Source: Rhopalosiphum padi (taxonomy: Eukaryota; Arthropoda; Insecta; Hemiptera; Aphididae). From it: a stretch of 64,000 nucleotides of DNA. This document shows positions 25,040 to 38,000 of the stretch, piece by piece; the first letter of the stretch is position 1; the number at the start of each line of letters is the position of its first letter. The position numbers and the translations under genes are program-made. The stretch is taken from assembly GCF_020882245.1 (NCBI RefSeq), contig NC_083600.1, positions 24,924,001-24,988,000 on the forward strand, given 5' to 3'. A model generated the notes under the pieces. The model saw only the letters and a list, made by a program, of their open reading frames with translations, searched no databases and was not told the DNA's origin.

Positions 25040-28000
25040 ATGTCAACATACTGTCGTATTACTGGCAAAAGCCGTGGTTTACCAAAACCAAATTATTTCC
25101 CATTGCTACCGCCAATCTCTCCAGCAGATGCAAAACGGTTTTGTCGCATAACTGGAAAGTCATATGGGCTGCCCGCGCATCATTACATACCGGTGTTAGT
25201 TGGACGAAAAAAAAAAAAATCTGATCTTAAACATGTAGTGATAAATGGATATCGGTATGTATTTCCAATAATAGATGGATGTTCAGAGTTATCTGATGTA
25301 TTAAAAACGAAGTGTACAGATGATCGTAGGTATGTGTACTCTGTGGATAAGCGTAGATGTAGTCTCGTATTTCCAACAAGCTTAGAAAAAGCAGTTAGAG
25401 ATGGAGATGTTAAAGATGTCATGATGTCAGAAACTAGTGACACGGTACTTCTAAAATTGCGTAAAGGTAAAACCGTTGAGTTAGAAATCAAAGAAATGGA
25501 AATATCTGGCGTGACATTGATGGAAGGCGAAGGGTTTCGGAACAGGCCCAAACAGAAAAAAACAGTCAAGGAAGATTGGAGAAGAAAAATTTTTGAAGAT
25601 AAAGAAAAGGAAAGCGATGCTGAACTAGAACAGGAAGAACTTAAATCAAAACGGATAACATTTTCAGCAGGTCAAGGAAAACAAATCGAAACTATTGAAT
25701 CTATACCAAAAATTATAAATGCAAAATCCTTAAGTGTTTCAAAAATAAAAAATATTATTAAACCAACTACAGAAAATATAATACTTGGAGAAAATAATAA
25801 TAATTTAAAACTTCAAACCGATATATTACCTACTCCAATTTCAATTGAACCAAACGTTATAGATCTCGGTTCTGCATTTCCTGGAGTGGTACATCAGACT
25901 TTTCTTAATGATACTGTTCTTACTAATTTACCTATCATTTCAGTGGTATCACCAATAAAACCTTTGATAAAAAACTTTAATAAACTTCCAGTAATTTTGC
26001 CTGATATCAACTCGTGTGCAATTGAAGAAATATTAACAGAAGATAATATAAATAAATTGTTAACAATTGATGAAATTAATGTACTAATTGAAAATATTCA
26101 ATTGGGTACACAAAAAATAATTCCTACTAGTCAAGGTACAACTAAAATATTTAAATTAGATATTAAAAATTGTGAAAAGTATGTACCAGGACAATATGTA
26201 AAAACTGAAGATGGTGAAAAATTTGTCCCTGGTAAAATTATTGACACAGCTAATGGAAAATTATTTGTACATGGCGTTATGGTCCAAACATCAGATGGAG
26301 CAAAATTTCTTCCTGGACAAATTATTGAGGACTCTGGAAAATCTATGTTTATTGTTGGTCAAAATATTATAACAAGAGAAGGAGAATCATTTGTTCCAGG
26401 ACAAACGATTACAATAGAAGGTGAGAAAAGATTTGTGCCTGGACAAACAGTTAAAACTCCTGAAGGTATTGGTTTTGTGGCTGGGCAAGTAGTTAACAAT
26501 GGTGGCGAATCAGATTTTATTCCTGGACAGACTGTAATGACTATTCATGGGCCACAATTTGTACCGGGACAGTTTTGGAATGATGAAAATATCAAATTTA
26601 CTCCTGGACAAAGTGTTTTAAAAATTAACGGTGATTGGGAATTTGTTCCCGGTGTCTGTGTTGGGTCATCTTTCATACCCGGCTTAACAGTAGTCGAAAA
26701 AGAAAAAGAAGAATTCATTCCAGGAAGAATAGTAGAAACTGATAATGACACTACTTTTATACCCGGTATAACAACTTTAGATAACAATGGAAATACAAAA
26801 TTTGTTCCTGGAATAAGTATTGAAACAGAAAATGGAATAAAATTTGTATCTGGGAATATTTTATCGGATAATGATGGAAATAAACAGTTCATTTTGGGAC
26901 ATGTAACAAATTCAGAAAATGGCGAAATAATCTTCACAGAAGCAAAGTCACTACAGGAAGTAATTTGTTCTGATGAAGTACAATCAGGAATTTTGACAAA
27001 TGATTCATTTTATCCAAAAGGTGAAAAATCCGATGAAGTTTTTGGACAGATGGTACAAACCGCTTATGGGGTAGAATTTTATCCAGATGATCAAGCAATC
27101 TTACCAGCTGGAAAAATAGTTCCAGGAAAATTAATACGAAACAATGGTATTAGATTCGTTCCAGGTGTTGTAGTTGATAATAAATTTATACCAGGACAAA
27201 TAGTGGTAACAGATAGAGGAGAACAGTTTGTACCGGGACAAGTGATTGAAACACAAATGGGTCCAAAATTTGTGCCAGGACAAGTAGTAGAAACAGAAAC
27301 TGGTTCGAAATTTGTTCCTGGGCAGACTATTGAAACCAAAGATGGAATAAAATTTGTACCCGGTCAGATAGTAGAAACAAAAGCAGGTCTAACGTTTATA
27401 CCGGGTCAAATAATATTTACAGAAGAAGAAGGATCTAGATTTGTACCAGGTCAAGTTGTTGATACAATAGAGGGTCCAAGATTTGTGCCCGGTCGAGTTG
27501 TAGAAACTGGAGATTGTGTAACTTTTGTACCTGGTCAAGTAGTCGAAACCACAGAAGGTTTGAAATTTATTGCCCCAGATCTTCAAGATGCAGATGATGG
27601 TGTGTGTGAGTTCAGTGTCCAAGGATTTGAAGTGTCGCCAGAAGAATTACAAGTTATTCAACCTAATTTTCCTCAAACTTCATATTATACACAAAATGGT
27701 AAAATGGCTCTAGATTCAAAAATGTTGGAACAATTATCATTTGCAGGTATGAGTATTGGAAGACAAGTTCCTGCAGAACTTCCAGAAGTTGATGTACGCA
27801 CACTTCCTTCAATGGAAGTGGCGTATGACGTTGCAGAAAAACTGGAATTTAATAATGACAATACAATTAAATTAGCTCATATAATTAATCGATTATGTAA
27901 ATTAGATTTAAAAAATACTTACTATGGATCACCGTTAGTACAAAACTTAATAAACAAATTACCGAAAATCAAAACAAATGAAAATGTAGCAGAAGTTATT

Positions 28001-29074
28001 TCAAATCTTCTTAACACTGCTAAATCGAGTCCTATAACAGCTTTAAATGAAATTTATGTAGTAATATTTGATGATGGTTTTGTAACGGATTTAAAAAACC
28101 CTAATAAAGTAAATATTTTGAAGGGAATAATGAATAGTTCTGAACTTGAATCTAAATATATTGCTGAAGCATTCAGTGAAATTTTGAATGATTTAGAAGA
28201 CTCTAAATTACGTTTAGCATTTGAACATATAGCAGAAGAAAATATAGAATTATTAAAAGAAGTAAAATTAAAAATCGACATGAAAAAAGTAAATAATGAA
28301 AAAGAAGCAATTGAGGCATTACAATGGGCAATTGTTAGTGTCATTAATAAAAACAGTGAAATAACTGTTAATCAAATGTTAAAAGACAATAAAAGTGAAC
28401 AATTCAATCGTTTATTATCTGATGCAGTTGGTCTTGCAAAAGCATTAGGACTAAAAGAAGTTGCTTCAGTACTTATGGATGTTCTTGATGATCGAAGGTC
28501 AGCTGATATATTAGCTTCAGATAAGATAACAATAGAAATATTAAGACGACTAACTGTAATGAGGAAACTTGCTGAAAGACGGCCAGAATTTAGTGAAACT
28601 TTAAACGGGATGTCTATTGACCCAATTGAAGCAAGATTGGATCCAAAATTACGTGAACTAGTCAGAGAAAGTGGAGTGTTATTACTTCCTCCAGAATCAA
28701 ACGTTGAAACATCGTTTGATGTTCCTGCTGAATTATTTAGTCCGGGGAATAGTTTAGCAATGGAGGATTTTATGGTGAAATCGAGAAAAATGGGAATTTT
28801 ACTTATAATTAAAAATGGTCTTCAAGCTGTAGTCCCACGAGAAGCAGCCAGATCAGTTTTAACAGGGCAGGTTCCATACACTGTTTTGGACGAAAGAGGC
28901 ATGCACAGATTTGAACCAATGAATGTCCTAGATGTTTTAAACATTCGTGCATTTAGCTCAGGAAGATATTCAATGTATAATTGCGCTGTACAAAAAACAC
29001 TAACGGAAGATGAGGGAACAATTACTCGTGGTAGTTCAATTAGTTTGGATGATAGACAATTAACAATTGGAGAG
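25040..29074 (+). CDS. Unc-89: Unc-89 exon 1: 1,345-residue N-terminal region with FVPGQ repeats
   Basis: One uninterrupted 4,035-bp exon. Residues 1-55 carry a duplicated motif (YCRITGKSRGLPKPNYFP and FCRITGKSYGLPAHHYIP) joined by PISPADAKR. Residues about 60-200 form a basic, probably folded segment (KHVVINGYRYVFPIIDG, RRCSLVFPTSLEKAVRDG). Residues 200-380 are charged and of low complexity. Residues 380-844 hold the FVPGQ repeats. Residues about 880-1,345 look alpha-helical, with many EALxxAI and LxxLL-like stretches and no recognised domain. The exon ends in phase 0 at GAG|GTTAAA, a weak donor. Reading through it gives only VKY and a stop at 29084-29086, so an N-terminal-only product is possible. 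I assign it to Unc-89 because it precedes the SH3 exon in phase; a separate upstream gene cannot be excluded from sequence alone. Confidence 0.75.
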
Positions 29075-32000
29075 GTTAAATATTAGACTTTAGATTAGTT
29101 ATTTGAAGTAAATATTTTGTTTAATGTTCAACTAAATAATTTTAATTATGATTTTTACAGGGAGGCGGAGACGAATACGAGGTTCTTCAAGATTATGAAA
29201 CAGAACCAGTTGATGGTGCTGATGAGGAAGATGATTTGATTTTAGAACCTGGTGATAGAGTTGTTGTACTAAAACAATCAAAAGATGATCCGTCAATGTA
29301 AGTTAATATGAGCAAAATCAAACTTAGCAACTACTAGTTAACATTTTTCAATTTATTGGTTTTAGTAATAGTTGTCGAACATTTTATAGCATATTATATT
29401 ATAGTGTAAAAATAAAGATATTCTAAATTTGAGTATCTATGTTTAAATGTTTTAATCGATATTAGGTTTTAAATACAACAATTAAAATCCGTTTATCAAA
29501 AGTTATTATATATTATATAAATATATATTAATAACGCACTCATGAATTTGCTGTTATGAAATTTGTTGAAAAAACAAAAACTGTTGATTATTTTTAGCGA
29601 GTACGCATTGTCCGCAGATATTACAAATTGAGTTTATAATTTTGAAGTTGAGTGACTTGAGGCCGAATAGACAGCCTATAATTAGAGAATTTCTGGCAAA
29701 GGTTTTCAAACTGTCAAATCATGATTGGTCTACCGAATACTATTTCTATGAAGGCCAATGTTGTTTTCTAAGCAGGGACTTAAGCGTTCTTTACATATAA
29801 TTTGTTATCAGGGGCGCCGAGGTAAAACGAAATTTACTGTTGGACAATGCAGCGGCCAAACATAAAATGTCAGTACGACCAAATAAAGTACATCCAACCA
29901 AACACAAACCCTTGGATACAGACGGGTAAAATATGTCCATATATTGAAACTGCTGGCTTACGATGCTATTACTCGCTTGACGCTGCTTTTTGTACTTACT
30001 TATAAGACTCTGATAATACGCTTTATTATATTATTGTAGTATTGAAATTTAAGTATTTCCTGTATTTTAATATACTTTAAGTATATAGAAACATCAGAAA
30101 AAAAATAACAACTGCTTTTCTGTAGTTAGTTTGTTTTTTAATATATTTTATATTTAGAATATGAATACTAATTTAAAATGCATTAGTTATAACCTGTAGT
30201 GTATTAATGAATACATTTTTATTTCTTAGTAACGAAATTAGAAACTTAAAAGTTCTACTTTTAAGTAATATTTACAATTCAAATTAATTAAATTTTATCT
30301 TTGTGAAAAGACTGATATGAAACTATTAGTGTGGTGTCTTATTTCAAGCTAAGTTCATAACTACCATATGACTAGATATTCTTATCTGTTATCACGTGTT
30401 TCAATAATTTAAACACTTAGTATAAAATTATGGTACATTTTAAAGATTTATTTATTTGGAAATTTTTGTTGTTTTGTATTTTCAATGCAATTCAATAAAT
30501 TATCATAGGTAATTTTTAATTGATTGTAATATTTCTTAAACATATTGGAATATTAATCTAAGAAAAAAAAATATGTTTAAAATGTTAAATATTATTATAA
30601 TATGTAACAATTATTGTAAATTATGAAGAAAAAAAAAACGAAAAAATTTAAAAGTTTATTTTCAATAATCAGCATTTTATTATTATACTGTATACTTTAA
30701 CTAAAATCTAAGTATACCTATAGTTTTATACCTATGACATAATAGATAACATAATGTGAATAAACAAAAATTATATTTACACGAATTGGCTATAAATTAT
30801 ATCAGTAAGAAAACACAATTTTCAAATATTTAAAATTACTTTACCTAGCTATAGAAATATAGTGAATAATAATTATATACTTCTCTGTGTAATTATTTAT
30901 TAGTATCTACTGATTTTATACATTTTATCTAAGTAATTTTTGTAATTACCTATTAGTTTAATATATGTCTTTAAAATAAACAATTGTAAAATAAAACATT
31001 TTAAGAAAAAAAAAATGTGATTATATATAAGTAAATCAAAATTATTTGTTTAGTACAATAAAAACATAATTTAAGTTCATATTCATTTTGTTGAATGTTT
31101 ATTTAGTTTTATACAATTATTTGTATGTGTATTTATAATTCATAAAACATGGTCTTGTTGTACACGACTTGGCATCCAAAATTGTTAATATGTGGCCTAA
31201 GTAATTATTATTTGTAGAAGTCAATTTATGTAGGCAATGCTGTTATTATATAAAACCTTTGGGTAATAGAACGGTACTTGAACGTATAAGAAGCAAATAT
31301 TAAACGGTCTATTTTTTGCGTTACTTATTATTTACCAAGACACAAAATAGGTCACTTATTTTTAAAAACTTATGACATAATAAATTACATATTGAAAATC
31401 TACTTTGTTATAAATTAAATTCATTTATATAGAAATTCAAAAATCTACACTATTAAAAAACATTTGTTTTTGCTTAATGATGCAAAATATTGTCTTTAAA
31501 TAATATCAAAATATTTAATCCGAGTATCTATGGATATTAACCACTATATGCATGATATGTAACGGTTACCTAATATAATTTTCGTTGTCAGGAAATAGGA
31601 ATATACGAGTAATGAGTAATGAGTAATGAGTTAAATACAGCTTTGAAAACAACAACTATAAATCATAATGTAAAAGAAGATGGCAGATATTTATGGAAGG
31701 GACAATGAACTGAGGCCGCGTCGTAAAAATAGTTAAATTCACAATATTTGATAATATGTTAATTTATGCACGTACATAGAAACAATATACATATTATATC
31801 GTAATATAAAACTGTGTACCTACTCCGTTTATTTAAATTCAATCATTTTTACAAATAAATAATACCTGCTGTATATTTCTAAAATAAAAGCATTTAACAT
31901 TAAAATATTACTGTCTATACTATTTTCAATAGAAAATAATAATTCGACGTCTTTATTATTAATTTTCGTAATACGTAATTGGTTCAGGCTAGTTTACTTT

Positions 32001-35000
32001 TACGAATAGTGATTACTTAGAGATTATAAGTACTAAATTAGTAAATTTCGTATTTACGTATTGCTTTTTTAGCATGACAATATTATTGTATTTTATGAAT
32101 AAAACTAATGTAGATTTATATAAATTATAATTTATAATTCTATAATGAATATCAATCATTTTTAATGATATTGTTTATCTAATAAAAACTGTTACACATT
32201 ATCATATGATATTTAATACCTGGTCATAAATTAAAAATTGACTAACCATTGGAACCACCATTTCAATCATTCCCATTTTCCATATAGATTGATTGAGTTT
32301 ATACCTACTTAAATTAAAACTTTAAAAACCATAAGTTACACAATTTATTTAAAAAAATATAAAACAAATCATAAAAACCATTATCATAGCTCTTAATTAA
32401 TTATTCCAGTTAAAAATATCACCGTGAATAAAACTTTAGTTTTTAGAAAACAAATTGATCCATTACATTTTTCAATTTAACAACTATAATATTGTAGAAA
32501 CACATAAATAAGTTAAAATATGTATTACTTTCACTTTATAGAAATTACATTTTTAAATTGTAAAATATGAAAATACAAAAATAGCATATTTCAATCAAAG
32601 TATATGTCTGATACTTAACTAAAAATAATAAAATTTATCGCTTCTATACAACTAGAAGTGAAAAAAAAATAATTAAAGTATCTAATGTTAATTAGATAAT
32701 GAGTTAACGATGTTAATTAGATAATGTTATTTAGAAACTTAAGGATTATTAGTTTTTGAATGACAAATTAGTCAAAATATTTAGCAACAAATTTGCAGAT
32801 ATTCTTATAAATTTGGCCGTCAGTTATTTTTTTCTGAAAAAATATTATTAAATTATTAATTTTTATACTCAACATAATAAATTGAATTCTAAATTATTTA
32901 CTGCATTATAATTAAAGAATACAATACATATATATTCAACAAGTTCTGTGCTCATAAAATGTTTGAAACTGCAGAGTTTATAATATTTTCCACGAAAATC
33001 ATAAATATAATTTTAAGACTGTTATTATTTATTACTTATAGTACTCTTACGTGGTTTTAATAAACAAAATCTTTATTTAAATTTCATAAACAAGTCTACA
33101 GTATAGTAGTGAAAAATAATCATCGAGTGATGGTGGCACTACTATAATAATAGATTTAATCGTTTGTAAAAACTAAATAAATCAATATACTTAGGTACTT
33201 TTTATGTATTTTATTATACACTCACCAATAGGGCTATTTATTTTTAGGAGTTTTGCCAGATTTGTATCGAAATTTTTTAGCAAAATGTTTACCTATAATA
33301 CATGAGTTTTAGTGTATATTGCATATACAATATTATAGATAAGTACTTAAAAATAAATATTTGGTGTTAGGTAAACAAAATTAAGTTAAAAAATTATGTC
33401 TATCAAATATTAAAAGACAAAATTATTAACTGAAGAAGTTTAGTAGTTTAAATAATGCTTTTAATATGTATTATCGTGTTTTAAATAATTATCTATAATT
33501 ATACAATGAGTGTATTAAATACACAAGAACATATACATACATTGTATACATTTATTTTATGCTGTTGTTGCTGTTATATAGTGCTATAATATTGCATTAT
33601 TGCTTTGATCATTTTTATTATCAACATAAAAAATGTGCTGTATTAATATTTTCAATTATTGATTTAGGTCATTGGTTCAAAGTCTTGACGAGCCAACTAA
33701 AATGGGATATGTACCTAATAGCATTCTAAAAAAAATACCGGCTCCTGTTAGAGCGACAGCTGTGGTTCCAGCAGAAGGACAAACATTATCAAAAAAGGAT
33801 GCAAAATTTAATAGAGAGTAAGATAAGCCAATTTAAGAAATATTTTTACAGGTAGAGTGATCGGTTAACGTCTCATAACGATACCAGCTTTCGGCATAAT
33901 CTAATGACGCACAACATAAATTTAATTTGTTCACTCCAGTATAAATTCTATCTATGATCACATCTAAATTAATTTAAATTAATTTATCAATCATAACTCG
34001 ACCAAAATAAATTAATTCTATTAAGTGTGCAAAAAACCCAAAATTTAATAAAATAAGACATACATATTTTAAAATTAAAATACAATTTTCGCAAAAAAAT
34101 TGTATTTACTTATATAATATAAACTTTATAAATATAGTTTTGACCGGAATTATAATATTATAGATTACGATATTATATTTTATAGGTATCTGTTCGTGAA
34201 TATTTATATCCATAATACACCGTGTTTTAAATTTGAAAATTTGAAAAAATATCCCAGAACATTTTAGTATATAAATTAGTTGTAAAGCTTTCGAAACATA
34301 AATGATTCATCCAAAGAATAATATCTGAATTCAAAATGAAATTAACTTTTGAAACTCTTTTTACCCCTCGTTAACCCATAACTCGAGTATCAAACAATAA
34401 TTTCGATTCTTCTATTACTATTATGATGAACGCATTTAACGAAGAGTCTTACACATTGCTTCTTACTCTCTTGAATATACCTTGTTCCCCCTTCCACCAT
34501 AAATTATACTTTGGTCCTACATTACCTATAATTATCTATCTTTGGTAACCACAGAAAAACAACTAATCTCTAACTTCTAACCAAATTTATAAATAGCTTA
34601 ATAAATTCACCAACATTTTTATCAGAATTTAATTATAGAGTTCATCTACGTTAAACAAGACCTTTTTTTCCATTTTTTATTACGTTTTCTTCCTTAAACA
34701 ATTTTAGCCACTAGCCAGTACAACTTTATACGCGTAGTTATAGCAAACAATTATCCTAGTATTTAGTTTTGGTCTATTTTGTAATAAAAATAAAACAAAA
34801 ATTTGAAAGCAATAACAGGTATCATTGTATACGAAAAACGATTCTGAACAGAGATGATTTGTCAGTCAATGATTTTCGCAGTTTTGAGATATTTCGTAAA
34901 CATTTGAACTTTAAATGCTTATAAACAAAAATTGTGACTAACATATTTTTGATTTTTTTACTACGATAAGTACAACTTATAATAAACCTTGTATTAAATT

Positions 35001-38000
35001 TTAAAGATTTTTTGGATAGCCAAATTTTTTTTATCGGCATTTTAAGAAAAAAAAACTTAAAAAGTCAAAAATTTCAATTGTCTATAAGTAGCTTAGAAAA
35101 AATCAAAATATTTTGAAAATTTAATCGTAAATAGATAACTATAATATAAACATTTTGTGAAAATTTCAAGTATTTACAACGATTCGTTTTTGAGTTACAG
35201 CAAAATCAAAAAATCGATTTTGTCGAAAAGTGGATATGCGTAAAAATAACCATTTTTCCGTTATTTTTTCAGGGTTTTTCCCAACGCTTTTGAAAACTAT
35301 AGGAAATTTTTTACTTTTGACCCCCCCCCAAAAAAGTACCAACTAGATGAATTTTACTTTTCAAAGAGGAGCTGATGTAAAAAATCGAAGCATTATAACT
35401 ACTCCAAAACGTGATGACAGACACAAAAAAAAAAAATAAAAATAAAAAACACATCATTGTAAAATCAAAATTATAGAAACAATGTATTATGTTATTAGTT
35501 TTAAAATAATATTGAATAAAATGTATAAAAATTTGGTTTATTATAAAAAATAATTAATATTTGTATTTTATATGAAAACAATTAATAATGGATACATACA
35601 TATTTAATATAATTTATTTCTATGAATATATGATTAAACTTTTTTTATAGTGTGGTACTCGCAGAATTAGTAGAAACTGAAGAAGAATTTGGTCAAGATA
35701 TTCAAGAAGTAGTAGAAAGATATTTAAATCCTTTAGAATTAAATGATGCGCCAAGAATAGTGAGAGATAATAAAGATCTCATATTCAACAATTTAAAACA
35801 AATATCGCAATTTCATAACACGTAAGTTATTTAACATAACCCTTTAATTAAATACGCCTCAAAATATATTATAAATCTAATGAATTGTTTGTTTTCCTAT
35901 ACAATTTCACAGAGTTCTCATTGCTGGATTAAAATATGCAGCTAGCGAACCAAAAACTATGGGTAGAACATTTCTTCGTTTAGTAAGTGTATCTGTACTA
36001 AATCAATATTTGAGATTTGATTAGTTATTAATCAAGTTGCTGATAAATGAATTCCTCGTCGATTAAAATAAAAAAGTACCACATATATACAGAATACACT
36101 TGGTATATCCGTATTGGATTTCAATAAAAGAATTTTCTAAAAATTATATCATTTGAAATAGAATAAATAAATTTGTAATTTCAACAAATAATTAAATTGA
36201 ACTCTATAAAAAAAAAAAATGTAGTACATATTTGTAAGAAAAACTTATGAAGTTTTAAACCTATTCTTTTGATCAATTTTCAATTTTTTTTATTCACATA
36301 CCTATTTTATATTTATCATACAAAAATTTAAAAATATTTAAAGTAGAAAGTTTAAAATATCTGTAAATAGCAATAAAAAAAAAAAAATATATTTTGAAAA
36401 TTGTAATATAATTATTTGGTAAATATATCAAGTATCTAAGATTATTCAATTTTGTACTATTATATAAAATCGATTATTTTAAAAACTTGTAAATTGTTTT
36501 CTACTTTTAAACGATAGAAACCACCCAATCATTTTGAAAAATACTAGGAATTTTGATTTACTTCGGAATACCCCCAAACTAATTGAATACAATTTTCTAT
36601 CAAAAACTTCAAAAAATATACCTTTTGATTACTTATAACAAATAGGTCTTAAATAATGTACTTATATAAACATATATTTATTATTATAACAAATCTTGAT
36701 ATTTAGTTACTTTTTAATTTGTGATTATATTATCAATCTTATTATGTAGTTAAGTTAAAATATTAAAATAGTTATTAAGTACACCTACCTACTCAAACAT
36801 GAACCTGTATCTATTTAAAATCAAATAATTTTTCTTATTCATTTAAAATTTAATCAAGAATAAAAATGGATTTATGCAAACGTCATAACTCATAAACATT
36901 AATATAAATTTAATAAAATCTTTATTCTTTTTATTTATATACAGTTTAAATTTATAAATATTTTCAGAGGCATCGTCCATTTAGTTTTAAATACCAATAT
37001 ATTATAGAAGTATAGCTCGGTGCATAATACTTGCGTCCGAGATTATAATCAGTAGGTGAATTATGTCACACTAACAAAAGTCATAGCCTATTTACGTCCA
37101 GGAGTATCTTTTTAGACAAGTTAGTTGGATTCCAGGTTTTAATAAGGTAAATTATATACTACAGACTATTTTATCACATAATAGATTAATTATGTGAATT
37201 CATTATTAATTATTTATTTATTTATTTATATAACGCCGACGAGAGCTCAATTACAGTAAATGAAAATATTTTAATAAATTATATTATTTAGTATAAAAAC
37301 TGTTAATATATTAAACAATAATATAGATGCCTCATTTGTACTTTAGTTGAACTAGAATAGGTACATAAGATAAAATAATTTTAATTAATATACAATATTA
37401 AAAATATTGGAACTTGGATAATATTAACAAATCATTTGAACAGGATACAATATAATTAATAAGATATAAATTAATAGCACTTGAAAAACAATATCTTTTG
37501 GAATATAAGTATTTTATATCAAAAAAATTATAATTTCTTAACTAATTGCATTCTCCAGTTAAACTGTCAAAGGTATTTATTTATTTTACAATTAATAGGA
37601 AATGTCCTTTGAATAGAATAAGATACATAGGATATAATTAATAATAGATAGAAAATTCATAAAAATAAAAATAATGATACAAAATACGAAAAATAGAGTA
37701 GGTACAATGTACCTAATTAAAAATAATTAAATAAGAATGGAAGGATCCTCATTGGCGAATAGCATAAACCGTCTTATTGGTTCGTTTTTCATAAAATTAA
37801 TTTTAAATTTGGGAATATAAAAAGACATAGGTGTAAGGATAGGATATTGAGGAATATTAAAGTTAATAAGCGATAAGAGAGTAGGGCAGTCTATAGCATT
37901 AGATAACGGATAGAGATGTAATCATGATGAAGCGGACATAAAAACTAAACAATATTTCCCTTCCAGCCTTCCCATTTTTATACAGACTTAAGATTGTGTG

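Noticed and set aside
25183..28344. Antisense open frames of 77-130 codons within the 4-kb exon
   Set aside because: They are mirror frames of the coding strand; the FVPGQ repeats produce repeated CPGTN-like strings on the opposite strand. No splice or start context.
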